A stretch of DNA of 64,000 nucleotides from Poindextera sp965277425 (lineage in GTDB: Bacteria > Pseudomonadota > Alphaproteobacteria > Caulobacterales > Caulobacteraceae): positions 938,842 through 1,002,841 of the forward strand of contig CBDICR010000006.1 of assembly GCA_965277425.1 (NCBI GenBank). Reading direction: 5' to 3'. Every line of letters starts with the position of its first letter. Position 1 is the stretch's first letter. This document shows positions 26,055 through 34,432 of the stretch, piece after piece. Both the position numbers and the translations under genes were made by a program. A model generated the notes under the pieces. That model saw only the letters and a list, made by a program, of their open reading frames with translations. It was not told the DNA's origin and made no database searches.

Positions 26055-27175
26055 CGGCCCACCTCGTCCAGCGTGATCGGATAGGCGAAGCCGGAGCCCA
26101 GGGACTGGCCATGCTGCAAGGCGTCCGCCTCGAGGGCGGCCAGCTCCTTGTCGATGGCGTCGCCCGCCAGCTGGTCGTCGATGACCAGATCGGCCGAGGC
26201 GCGCGGAATTCCGCCGCCGCGCCGGACGGCCGAGCCATCGTCGATAAAGGCCAGCCCGCGCTGGCGCAGGTCGCCCGAAAAGGTCGCCATGGCCGGATCG
26301 GAGGTGACGAACTTGGAGCCGAGATAGTTGGTCACGCCGAAATAGCCGGTGGCGCGGGACAAGAGCCAGTCCAGCCGCTGAACGGTTTCGGCCGGCTTGG
26401 TGGTGGTGAGCAGGGTGTAGGGGCCTGGATCGTTATTGGGATAGTCCACCGGCTCCATCGGCGCCTCGAGCAGAACCTCATGGCCGTTGGCGCGGGCCAG
26501 GTCGATCCAGGCCTGCAGGCCGTCGGCGTAAGGCACGAAGGACAGGGTGATGTCCGCCGGCAGCTGCTCGATGGCCTGGCGGGTGGACTTGGCGTTCAGG
26601 CCGAGGCCGCCGATGACCAGCGCCACCTTGGGCTTGCCGTTGGACTGGAAGGGCCTGGCATAGGCTTGCGCCGGACTGCGACCGTCCGTGGAGATGATGG
26701 GCAGGTAGCTGCCGGCGGGGCCCGGCGCGGTCAGGCCGGCGAGCGGCGCGGGCGGCAAAGGCGGATGATCGCCGACCGCTTCTGGCGCGTCGGACGGGCC
26801 GCCGGGAAAGCTGATGATCGCCTGGCCCTGCATCGGGGCCTGATCGGCGTCGGCCGGCGCGTTGGCGTAGAGTTGCAGGGCGGCGGTGGTGACCGGCGGC
26901 TGTCCGCCAGGCTGGTCGGGGGTCAGCGCTTCGCGCCAGCCGGGCGGCGGTGGGGCCGCGCCGGGCGTTGACAGCGCGATGCGGACGGAGGGCGCGCCGG
27001 CGTGCGGATCGGCCGCGGCCAAGAGCGCGGTCGCCGCCGCCAACGTGAAGACCACCGCCGCGCCGCCGACGGCGATCATCGGATTGCGCATGACGGCCGA
27101 GCCGATCGCGCTGACGTGCAACGCGCCCCTCGCGGCCGGCTGGACGGCGGGTGATGACGGTCTCTTCGCGAACAT
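25985..27175 (-). CDS. Divergent polysaccharide deacetylase family protein (YibQ-like)
   Basis: 396 residues. A membrane segment (about 32-54) and a Pro/Ala-rich linker precede a DUF610-type divergent polysaccharide deacetylase domain (about 175-395) with KVALVIGGLGLNAKSTRQ, SFVPYADG, EVLLEAPMEP and FGVTNYLGSKF. The usual NodB metal ligands are not obvious, as expected for the family. It is probably envelope-associated. It lies downstream of ctpA and envC on the same strand, a conserved order that hints at a cell-wall role. Confidence 0.9.
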   Translation of the reverse strand: MFAKRPSSPAVQPAARGALHVSAIGSAVMRNPMIAVGGAAVVFTLAAATALLAAADPHAGAPSVRIALSTPGAAPPPPGWREALTPDQPGGQPPVTTAALQLYANAPADADQAPMQGQAIISFPGGPSDAPEAVGDHPPLPPAPLAGLTAPGPAGSYLPIISTDGRSPAQAYARPFQSNGKPKVALVIGGLGLNAKSTRQAIEQLPADITLSFVPYADGLQAWIDLARANGHEVLLEAPMEPVDYPNNDPGPYTLLTTTKPAETVQRLDWLLSRATGYFGVTNYLGSKFVTSDPAMATFSGDLRQRGLAFIDDGSAVRRGGGIPRASADLVIDDQLAGDAIDKELAALEADALQHGQSLGSGFAYPITLDEVGRWAAGLAARGYQLAPASAVMARR

Positions 27176-27276
27176 AGGCCTTGAAACCCGAACCCGGGCG
27201 CGCGCGGAAAAGCCGCCCGCTCCCTAGGCTCGCAAGGTCGATCCGTATGGTTAAGAAACCGAGAATAGACCCGGTT

Positions 27277-28722
27277 TTAGGGCTGGGCGGGCGCGGGCTT
27301 CGGCGCGGCCTGGGCCGGTGCATCGCTGGGCTTGTCCCCGTCCGGCGGCACGACGCCCGCCGGCCCGTGCGGCGACAGCAGGGCGGCGAGCTTGGGCTTG
27401 GGGGTCGGCAGCTTGGGCGTGGCGGCGACCGAGCCGTATTTCAGCACGTCCAGGCCGCGTTGCAGCTGGAAGTCCTTCTTGGTGTCGAAGCCCGGCGGCG
27501 GCGCCTCGGCCGGCACGTGCGGCAGGCGGCGCACCTTGCCCTCGTCGGCGTCCAGGGCGTTGGAGAAGCTGGCTTCCGAGAACTCGAACGCGTCGTTGGC
27601 CACCTGCTGGGCCTGCTCGTCGGTCTCGGCCACTTCGAGATCCGGCACGATGCCCGTCTTCTGGATCGAGCGGCCCGAGGGGGTGTAGTAGCGCGCGGTG
27701 GTCAGCTTCAGCGCGCCGTCTTCGCCATTGTGCAGCGGGATCACGGTCTGCACCGAGCCCTTGCCGAAGCTGGTCAGGCCGACGATGGCCGCGCGGTGAC
27801 GATCCTGCAGGGCGCCGGAGACGATCTCGGCGGCCGAGGCGGTGCCGGAATTGATCAGCACCACCATGGGCGCGCCGTGCAGCACGTCGCCGTCGGAGCG
27901 GGCGTTGTAGCGCTCGATATCCTTGGGGTCGCGGCCGCGCTGGGAGACGACCTCGCCGCCGTCGAGGAAGAGGCTCGACACGCTGACCGCCTGGTCGAGC
28001 AGGCCGCCGGGATTGTTGCGCAGATCGAGCACCCAACCCTTGATGTGGGGATTCTTGGCCTGCAGGTCCTTGATCGCGGCCACGGCCTGGTCGGTGGTGG
28101 TTTCGTCGAAGGACGAGATGCGCAGGTAGCCGTCGTCGCCCTCCATGTGGCCCTTGGCCGACTTCACATCGATCACTTCGCGCACCAGGCGCACGTCGAA
28201 CGGATCCTTGCCCTGGCGCACGATGGTGAGCGTGATCGGCTCGCCGGCCTTGCCGCGCATCTGCTTGACCGCGTCGTTGAGCGGCAGGCCGATCAAGCTC
28301 TTGCCGTCGATGGAGGTGATATAGTCGCCGGCCTGCAGCCCGGCGCGGGCGGCCGGGGTGTCGTCGATGGGCGAAATGATCTTGACCGCGCCCTCGTCGC
28401 TGCTCACCTCCAGGCCAAGACCGCCATATTCGCCGCGGGTCTGGTCCTGCATGTCGGTATAGTCGTCGGGGTTCAGATAGCCCGAATGCGGATCGAGCGA
28501 GGTCACCATGCCGTCGATCGCCGCCTCGATGAGCTTCTTATTGTCCACCGGGGTCACGTACTGGGAATCGATGTCGGTCAGAACATCGCCGAAAAGCTCA
28601 AGCATTTTAAAGGTTTCGTCTCGACCTGCCGGCGCCGTGGCATGCGCCGGATGATCGACCAGGCCGACCGTACCGGCCCCAAGGACGAAGAACGAAACGC
28701 CGATAAGCAGAGACTTGCGCAT
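27277..28722 (-). CDS. ctpA: Carboxy-terminal processing protease (S41)
   Basis: 481 residues with a signal peptide (about 1-28), a PDZ domain (about 90-170, GGLGLEVSS... GLQAGDYITSIDG) and the S41 protease core. The catalytic Ser is in NSGTASAAEIVSGAL and the Lys in TSFGKGSVQT. A Pro-rich C-terminal tail of about 60 residues (PTPKPKLAALL...) is unlikely to be catalytic. It is periplasmic and processes or degrades envelope proteins, often peptidoglycan hydrolases. It lies directly downstream of envC, a conserved pairing. Confidence 0.95.
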   Translation of the reverse strand: MRKSLLIGVSFFVLGAGTVGLVDHPAHATAPAGRDETFKMLELFGDVLTDIDSQYVTPVDNKKLIEAAIDGMVTSLDPHSGYLNPDDYTDMQDQTRGEYGGLGLEVSSDEGAVKIISPIDDTPAARAGLQAGDYITSIDGKSLIGLPLNDAVKQMRGKAGEPITLTIVRQGKDPFDVRLVREVIDVKSAKGHMEGDDGYLRISSFDETTTDQAVAAIKDLQAKNPHIKGWVLDLRNNPGGLLDQAVSVSSLFLDGGEVVSQRGRDPKDIERYNARSDGDVLHGAPMVVLINSGTASAAEIVSGALQDRHRAAIVGLTSFGKGSVQTVIPLHNGEDGALKLTTARYYTPSGRSIQKTGIVPDLEVAETDEQAQQVANDAFEFSEASFSNALDADEGKVRRLPHVPAEAPPPGFDTKKDFQLQRGLDVLKYGSVAATPKLPTPKPKLAALLSPHGPAGVVPPDGDKPSDAPAQAAPKPAPAQP

Positions 28723-28795
28723 GGTCGAGGCCCTAGGGCTCCATTACGTCTTTTCCAAGACTCCAATTAGACGCCGCCGGCCTCTTTACAAAGCG

Positions 28796-29947
28796 CTAAG
28801 GCGTCGGCCGGAGCGCGCCTTTGAGCCAACGCGCCGGATCGACGGGTGCGCCGTTCTTGCGCACCTCGAAATAGAGCTCGTTCGGCTGCCCGGCGGGGGC
28901 CATCCGCCCGACGGCCTCCCCGGCCTTGACGAGGCGTCCGGGCTGGACATCGACCTGGCCGAGGCCGGCGAGCACCAGATGATAGGCGCCGCCCAGCCGC
29001 AGGATCACGACGGCGCCCCAGCCGCTCAACGGCCCGGCGTATTCGACCACCCCTTCCGCCGGCGCCATGACCGCGACATTGGCCGGCGCCCGCCAGGTCC
29101 AGCCTTGCGAGCGCGAGCCCGCGGGGTCGAGCGCGCCGTACAGCCTGACCGGCGCGCCGGCGACCGGCGGGGCGAAGAGCTCGGCGCGTCCGAACAGGCC
29201 GGCATGTTCCGGGTCCGGCGGTCCGGGCCCGCGCGGCTGCGCCGGGACGGCGGCCACGCCGCGGGCCAGGTCGCGCAGCGCGCGGGCGCGGGCGTTCAGG
29301 GCGGCGATGTCGGCCTGCGCCTGCTTGGCCTTGGCCTCGGCCTGCTGTTCCAGCGCGGTCTTCCTGTCGATCAGGGTCTCGATCTGAGCGCGGCGCTGGG
29401 CGATGTCGCTTTCGGTAGTGAACAGGTCTTCGCTGGCCATGGCCGCGCGGCGGCGGGTCTGGCGCAGCGCCTCGGTCTGGGCCTTCAGCGCCTGGGCGCG
29501 AGCCTCCAGCTGCGGGGTGATGGCGCGGATCAGGATCGCCGCCCGCACGGCGTCCTTGACCTCGTGCGGATCGGCGAACAGGGCCGGAGGCGGTTCGCGG
29601 CGGAACAGCTCCAACACGGCCAGCAGCCGCGCGGTCTCGGCGCGTTGGGCGCCCAGCCTTTGCTTCAGCTCCAGCTCCTGGGCGTTCAGCCCAGCCAGCA
29701 GCAGCCGCTTGCCGCTGACCCGCTGCTCGCCGCCGGCCACGGCGCGGTCGAGCTCGGCCAGTTGGGCGTTCAGGCCGGCGATCTCGCCGCGCGCGGCATC
29801 GGCGTCCGCCAACGCCCCGGCGCGGTCCCGCTCGCGATCGATCGCCTCCGCCTCGATCGCCTGCGCGGCCGGCGGCGGCGGCGCGCGCACGGCGGCGCCC
29901 GCCAGCAGGGTCAGTACAAGCGCAAGACCGCCGATTCGTCCGATCAT
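28796..29947 (-). CDS. envC: Murein hydrolase activator EnvC family protein
   Basis: 383 residues: a signal peptide, long coiled coils (about 25-250, heptad-rich) and a C-terminal LytM/M23 domain (about 280-380). The M23 zinc ligands are lost: the last motif reads ELYFEVR where active enzymes have HLHFELR. This matches EnvC-type proteins that activate amidases and do not cut peptidoglycan themselves. It is followed by ctpA and preceded by rlmH and rsfS on the same strand. Confidence 0.92.
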   Translation of the reverse strand: MIGRIGGLALVLTLLAGAAVRAPPPPAAQAIEAEAIDRERDRAGALADADAARGEIAGLNAQLAELDRAVAGGEQRVSGKRLLLAGLNAQELELKQRLGAQRAETARLLAVLELFRREPPPALFADPHEVKDAVRAAILIRAITPQLEARAQALKAQTEALRQTRRRAAMASEDLFTTESDIAQRRAQIETLIDRKTALEQQAEAKAKQAQADIAALNARARALRDLARGVAAVPAQPRGPGPPDPEHAGLFGRAELFAPPVAGAPVRLYGALDPAGSRSQGWTWRAPANVAVMAPAEGVVEYAGPLSGWGAVVILRLGGAYHLVLAGLGQVDVQPGRLVKAGEAVGRMAPAGQPNELYFEVRKNGAPVDPARWLKGALRPTP

Positions 29948-29993
29948 GGGCGAAGGCTAAGGCATATTGCGCCGAGATTGAGACCGTCCGGGC

Positions 29994-30458
29994 TCACTCC
30001 CGATGGTAGGGCTGGCCGGCGAGGATAGTCGTGGCGCGATAGACCTGCTCGGCCAGCATCAGGCGCGCGAGCGCGTGCGGCCAGGTCTGCGGCCCAAAAG
30101 CCAGGCGCTCGCGGGCGGTGCGGATGACGCTGGAATCCAGCCCGTCGGCGCCGCCGATCACGAAGACGGTGTGGCGATTGCCCTGGTCGCGAAGTTGGGC
30201 GAGCCGGTTGGCCAGCTCGCGCGAGGTCAGGCCCTTGCCGTGCTCGTCGCAGGCGATCAGGTGGGCGTCGGTGAAATGCGGCGATAGAGCCTCGGCCTCG
30301 GCCTGCTTGCCGGGTTTCCTGGCCTCGACCTCGATCAGCTCGACGGGACCCAGGCCGAGCGCGCGGCCGACCCCCGTCGCCCGCTCCGCATAGGCTGCGG
30401 CCAACGCCTGTTCGGCGGTGCGGCCGAGCTTCCCGACCGCAAGGAGCGTGATCTTCAA
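29994..30458 (-). CDS. rlmH: 23S rRNA (pseudouridine1915-N3) methyltransferase
   Basis: 154 residues of the SPOUT class, the normal size. ACDEHGKGLTSRELA, FVIGGADGLDSSVI and the C-terminal knot with LMLAEQVYRA...PYHRE are diagnostic. It methylates helix 69 of 23S rRNA. The gene starts 4 bp after the rsfS stop, the usual rsfS-rlmH pair. Confidence 0.96.
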   Translation of the reverse strand: MKITLLAVGKLGRTAEQALAAAYAERATGVGRALGLGPVELIEVEARKPGKQAEAEALSPHFTDAHLIACDEHGKGLTSRELANRLAQLRDQGNRHTVFVIGGADGLDSSVIRTARERLAFGPQTWPHALARLMLAEQVYRATTILAGQPYHRE

Positions 30459-30462
30459 CCGC

Positions 30463-30795
30463 TCAGTTGGCGGCGGCGCGCTTGGGCGGCTCGACCGACC
30501 AGATCTTTTCGAGGTTGTAGAAGGCCCGAACCTCGGGGCGGAACAGGTGGACGATCACGTCGCCGGCGTCGATCAGCACCCAGTCGCAGTGGGGCATGCC
30601 CTCCACGCGGGCGCGGCCGTGGCCGGCGTCCTTCAGCGCTCGCAGCAGATGGTCGGCGATGGCCCCCACATGCCGGTGCGAACGGCCGGACGCGACGATC
30701 ATGGCGTCGGCCACCGAACTCTTGTCTTTGAGATCGATCAGGATGACGTCCTGGGCCTGGTCGTCGTCGAGCCGGGCCAGGATAAGGTCGCTCAA
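30463..30795 (-). CDS. rsfS: Ribosome silencing factor RsfS
   Basis: 110 residues from TTG 30795, covering the whole RsfS (DUF143) domain: DVILIDLKDKSSVADAMIVASGRS and DWVLIDAGDVIVHLF. It binds uL14 and blocks subunit joining during starvation. The reading frame stays open upstream with protein-like sequence (AEPSSEYAFNPAFQGSL) back to CTG 30891, which has AGAGGAG 8 bp before it; no ATG or GTG lies there. The protein may therefore begin about 32 residues earlier. It is translationally close to rlmH. Confidence 0.92.
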   Translation of the reverse strand: MSDLILARLDDDQAQDVILIDLKDKSSVADAMIVASGRSHRHVGAIADHLLRALKDAGHGRARVEGMPHCDWVLIDAGDVIVHLFRPEVRAFYNLEKIWSVEPPKRAAAN

Positions 30796-30978
30796 GCTTC
30801 CCTGAAAGGCGGGATTGAACGCGTATTCGGAGGAAGGCTCAGCCGCCAGGGCCGGGTCTTCGGGCGCGCTAGGCGCGGTCGCGCGATTCAGCGGGGGTGC
30901 TCCTCTGTAGCCACATCGCAGGGACGAGGCATACCACGGCTTGACCTTTCGGTCAGGAGGAAATCGGCCCGCGCCCGG

Positions 30979-31659
30979 TCACGCTTGCTTGTCCAGCATC
31001 AGATCCTCGTAAAAGGCGCTGATCGGCCGGGTCGGATGGCGGATCTGAATCTCCAGGACCCAGAGGCCAGAGGTGGGCGAATAGGGCGCCTCGGCGAGCG
31101 GGCCCTGGTGGATGGCGGCGTGGGGAAAGTCCGACAACCGGCGCCCCGGCATGTCCAGATTGAGCACCCAGCCCATGGCTTGCGCCTCCGCCGCCGCATA
31201 GGCGTAGAGCGCCGATCCGGTCAGACGCTCGGCGCGCCAGCGGGCATGGACACGATCGAACAGCACCCGCACGTCGCGCTTGGCCGCATGCATGACCGGA
31301 TCGCCGCCGACGACAAAGGTGTCGCCGCCATCGCCTTCCCACGCCTCCCAGACCGGGCCGATGTCGATAAAGAAGATGTCGTTGCGGCCCAGCACCAGGT
31401 CCGGATCCGAAGGCTGGCCGTAATTGGCGAGGGTATTGGCGCCGAAGCGGACATAGACGCCGTGCCAGCCGCGCTGCATCCCCGCCTCGGCCAGGATGCG
31501 GCGGGCCGCATTCACGCCCGCCGCCTCGGTCATGCCCGGCGCGATGGCGGCGGCGATGTCGTGAATGGCCCGCCAGGTGCGTTCGCGCACCTGCATCAGC
31601 ATGGCCGCGTCGTAGCGCGCTCCGACGGCTTCCTGTTCGCGTTGGATCGCGTCCGTCAT
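30979..31659 (-). CDS. M24 family metallopeptidase (aminopeptidase P / creatinase-like)
   Basis: 226 residues, covering a pita-bread M24 domain. Candidate metal ligands: D in FFIDIGPV, D in GDGGDTF, H in HAAIHQG, E in WVLEIQI and a late E in FYEDL. There is no N-terminal creatinase domain, so it is shorter than prolidases. Substrate is unknown. ATG 31659 lies 12 bp after the aldehyde dehydrogenase stop, so the two are probably cotranscribed, suggesting a catabolic role. Confidence 0.82.
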   Translation of the reverse strand: MTDAIQREQEAVGARYDAAMLMQVRERTWRAIHDIAAAIAPGMTEAAGVNAARRILAEAGMQRGWHGVYVRFGANTLANYGQPSDPDLVLGRNDIFFIDIGPVWEAWEGDGGDTFVVGGDPVMHAAKRDVRVLFDRVHARWRAERLTGSALYAYAAAEAQAMGWVLNLDMPGRRLSDFPHAAIHQGPLAEAPYSPTSGLWVLEIQIRHPTRPISAFYEDLMLDKQA

Positions 31660-31670
31660 GACGCCCGTCC

Positions 31671-33071
31671 CTAACGGGCGATGTTGATCACCTGCAGCTG
31701 GGTGAACTCGGCCAGGCCTTCCTCGCCCATCTCGACCCCGATGCCCGACTGCTTGGCGCCGCCGAAGGGAATGTGCGGGGCCAGATCGATGTGTTTGTTC
31801 ACCCACACCGTGCCGGCGTCCATGCGCTCGGCGAAGTCCAGCGCCCGGTCGATGTTCGACGACCAGATCGAGCCGCCCAGGCCGTAGGGCGAGGCGTTGG
31901 CGCGAACCAAGGCGTCTTCCGGATCGGAATATTTGATCACCGGCAGCACCGGGCCGAACTGCTCTTCATCCACCAGCCTGGAGCCATCGGTGATGTCGCG
32001 CACGATGGTCGGGCGGATGAAATAGCCCTTCTCGGGCGCCGCCCCGCCGGCCAGGATCGTCCCGTGCTTGCGGGCGTCTTCCAGGATTTCCTTCACCTTC
32101 TCGAACTGCATCCTGTTCTGCAGCGGCCCGATCTGGGTGCCCTGCTCCAGGCCGTCGCCGACCACCGAGGCCTTGGCGATCGCCGCCAGCTCGTCGCACA
32201 TTTCGTCGTAGATCGACTCGTGCACATAGAGCCGCTTCATGGCGATGCAGACCTGGCCGCTGTTCTGGAACGCCCCGTCGAAGATGCCTTGCGCGGCGGT
32301 CTTCGGGTTGACGTCGTCGAGCACGATGCCGGCGTCGTTGCCGCCCAGCTCCAGAGTGATCCGTTTCAGAGTCTCCGCCGCGCCGGCCATCACCTTCTTG
32401 CCGGTCGCCGATGAGCCGGTGAAGGAGATCTTGCGCACGTCGGGATGGGCGGTGAGCGCCGCGCCCAGGTCGTTGGCGTCGGTGATGACGTTCAGCACGC
32501 CCGGCGGCAGCACGTCCTTGATCAGTTCGGCCAGACGCAAGGTCGTCAGCGGCGTGGTCGGCGCGGGCTTGAGCACCACCGTATTGCCGGCCAAGAGCGC
32601 CGCCGGCAGCTTCAGGCCGATGAGAATGAGCGGGAAGTTCCAGGGCACGATCGCGCCGATGACGCCGAGCGGTTTGCGCAGGGTCTCGACCTTGCGGCCC
32701 TCGCTGTCCTCCAGCACCTTGCGGGGCAGGTCCATCGAGGTGAAATAGCGGCAGAAGGCCGCCAGGCCATAGGCCTCGCCGACGGCGTCCTTCAACGGCT
32801 TGCCCTGTTCCTGGGTGAGGAGCCGCCCGAGCTCGGCCGCGTTCGCTTCGACGATGTCGGCAATGGCGTTCAGCGCCTTTTTGCGCTCCGCCATCGAGGT
32901 CCGGCTCCATGCCGGGAAGGCGGCCTTGGCCGCGGCGACGGCCTTGTCGAGCTGGGCGTTCGACGCCCGCGGGCACTGGGCCAGCACCTCTTCTGTCGCC
33001 GGATTGATCACGTCCATGACGCCGTCGCCATCGACGAGCCGGCCATCGATCAGAAGCCTGTATTGGGTCAT
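31671..33071 (-). CDS. NAD(P)-dependent aldehyde dehydrogenase
   Basis: 466 residues, ALDH superfamily. PWNFPL (near 143), FTGSSATGKKVM, the catalytic Glu in LELGGND (near 240) and the nucleophilic Cys in SGQVCIAMKRL (near 278) are all present. FGGAKQSGIG near the C-terminus is typical. The natural substrate is not evident; the closest features are those of generic medium-chain or semialdehyde dehydrogenases. It is cotranscribed with the M24 peptidase. The 218 bp upstream, shared with the divergent 33290 gene, contains no identifiable motif. Confidence 0.92.
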   Translation of the reverse strand: MTQYRLLIDGRLVDGDGVMDVINPATEEVLAQCPRASNAQLDKAVAAAKAAFPAWSRTSMAERKKALNAIADIVEANAAELGRLLTQEQGKPLKDAVGEAYGLAAFCRYFTSMDLPRKVLEDSEGRKVETLRKPLGVIGAIVPWNFPLILIGLKLPAALLAGNTVVLKPAPTTPLTTLRLAELIKDVLPPGVLNVITDANDLGAALTAHPDVRKISFTGSSATGKKVMAGAAETLKRITLELGGNDAGIVLDDVNPKTAAQGIFDGAFQNSGQVCIAMKRLYVHESIYDEMCDELAAIAKASVVGDGLEQGTQIGPLQNRMQFEKVKEILEDARKHGTILAGGAAPEKGYFIRPTIVRDITDGSRLVDEEQFGPVLPVIKYSDPEDALVRANASPYGLGGSIWSSNIDRALDFAERMDAGTVWVNKHIDLAPHIPFGGAKQSGIGVEMGEEGLAEFTQLQVINIAR

Positions 33072-33289
33072 GCGGGCGTCCTCTCATCCTTGCTTCCCGA
33101 AACCGGGCGGTGGACGGTTGACGATCCGGGCCGGCGCACGAGTCCACTCCGGCGCCGGTCCAGACGCCATATAGGCACGAAGCCGGCGGGCGGGCGAGCC
33201 TGTCCTCGGGTAAGACGCAGGGCCCTGTCCCGTATCGAGGCCTTGCGGCATGTTGCCGGGCTTTTAGGCCCTCTTTGGGATCAGGGACC

Positions 33290-33646
33290 ATGAGCAGCGC
33301 GGCCAGCGTGCATCTGTTTTCCTACGGCACCCTGCGCCAGGCTCAGGTGCAGATGGCCTCGTTCGGCCGGCTGCCGGAGGGCTGGGAGGATGCATTGCCG
33401 GGCTATCGGCTTGGCAGGCTGGAGATCACCGACCCGGATGTGCTGGCCAAGAGCCAGGCGCGGTTTCACCCCATCGCCGAGCCGAGCCCCGATCTGGATG
33501 ACGAGGTGGCCGGGACAGTGTTTCAGATCACGCCGGCCGAACTGGCCGCCGCCGACGCCTACGAGGTTGCGGACTACAGGCGCGTGCGGCTTCGCCTGAA
33601 GTCGGGCCTCAACGCCTGGGTCTATGTGCGGGCGAACCCACTCTGA
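33290..33646 (+). CDS. Gamma-glutamylcyclotransferase-like (AIG2/GGCT) protein
   Basis: 118 residues with the GGCT fold hallmark FSYGTLR near the N-terminus, then LPGYRLGRLEITDP and LAAADAYEVADYRRVR, where the Glu is the usual catalytic acid. Members act as cyclotransferases on gamma-glutamyl-amines, but this short clade is often of unknown substrate. ATG 33290 has GGGA upstream and gives the family-like N-terminus. Confidence 0.85.
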   Translation: MSSAASVHLFSYGTLRQAQVQMASFGRLPEGWEDALPGYRLGRLEITDPDVLAKSQARFHPIAEPSPDLDDEVAGTVFQITPAELAAADAYEVADYRRVRLRLKSGLNAWVYVRANPL

Positions 33647-33712
33647 CGAAGTTATTCCCGCCATAGCCCGGCTCGCCCCCCGTGATTTCCTTGAAACGTG
33701 AGTGTTCATGGG

Positions 33713-33745
33713 TCACCCGCATTCGCGGGTGATGACGATCTTTTT
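33713..33745. terminator. Hairpin between convergent genes, possible terminator
   Basis: TCACCCGC (33713-33720), loop ATTC, GCGGGTGA (33725-33732) form a perfect 8-bp stem, followed 8 nt later by TTTTT (33741-33745). It lies between the convergent GGCT-like gene and nadD. The spacing to the T run is longer than in a classic intrinsic terminator. Confidence 0.35.
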
Positions 33746-33778
33746 AGACCGCAGCGTGAATGACGGTTTTGGTTAGCG

Positions 33779-34432
33779 TCAACCGGTCTCTTTCCGCGTC
33801 CGGATCGCGGTCGACGACTCGAAATTCAGCCGCGCCGGCAGATAGATCCAGGCCGGGGGGCGCCGGACGGCCAGGCGCCGGGCCTCACTGACCGGGCGGC
33901 GGGCCCTGGCGAAGCGGCGGGCGGCGGGCGCCAGGCGCCCTTGCAGCCCCCAGCCTGGCCGCGCCACCACGCAGACCGGGACAAGACGCATGATCTGGTC
34001 CCAACCGCGCCAGCGGTGGAAGTTGGCCAGGTTGTCGGCCCCCATCAGCCAGACGAAGCGCACGCTCGGATAGCGGGCCCGCAAGGCGCGGATCAGGTCC
34101 AGCGTGTAGCGCGTGCCCAGTTGGCTCTCGAGGTCGGAGACGATCATGCGCTGGCCGCCGGCCTGGGCGCGGGCGCTCTGCATCCGCGCCTCCAGGCTCG
34201 CGGTACCTTCGGCCGTCTTCAAAGGGTTCTGCGGCGAGACCAGCCAGATCACCCTGTCGAGCCCAAGCCGCGTCAGGGCGGTGCGCGCAATATGGGCGTG
34301 ACCCGCATGGGCCGGATTGAACGAGCCGCCGAGGAGGCCGACCCGCATCCCGGGCTTGAGGTCGAAACCCGGCCGGAACACGCGCGGCCCCCCGGCGTCA
34401 CGCGCGGGTCTGGCCGGCCCCGTGGACCACAT
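33779..34432 (-). CDS. nadD: Nicotinate-nucleotide adenylyltransferase
   Basis: About 217 residues. It adenylates nicotinate mononucleotide in NAD synthesis. GLLGGSFNPAHAGH (the HxGH nucleotidyltransferase motif), WLMGADNLANFHRW and the C-terminal SSTAIR (ISSTxIR motif) are clear. The start is uncertain: ATG 34432 overlaps the proA 3' end by 35 bp, while ATG 34348 begins directly at the core (MRVGLLGG). No strong ribosome site distinguishes them. The order proA-nadD is common in alphaproteobacteria. Confidence 0.93.
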   Translation of the reverse strand: MWSTGPARPARDAGGPRVFRPGFDLKPGMRVGLLGGSFNPAHAGHAHIARTALTRLGLDRVIWLVSPQNPLKTAEGTASLEARMQSARAQAGGQRMIVSDLESQLGTRYTLDLIRALRARYPSVRFVWLMGADNLANFHRWRGWDQIMRLVPVCVVARPGWGLQGRLAPAARRFARARRPVSEARRLAVRRPPAWIYLPARLNFESSTAIRTRKETG

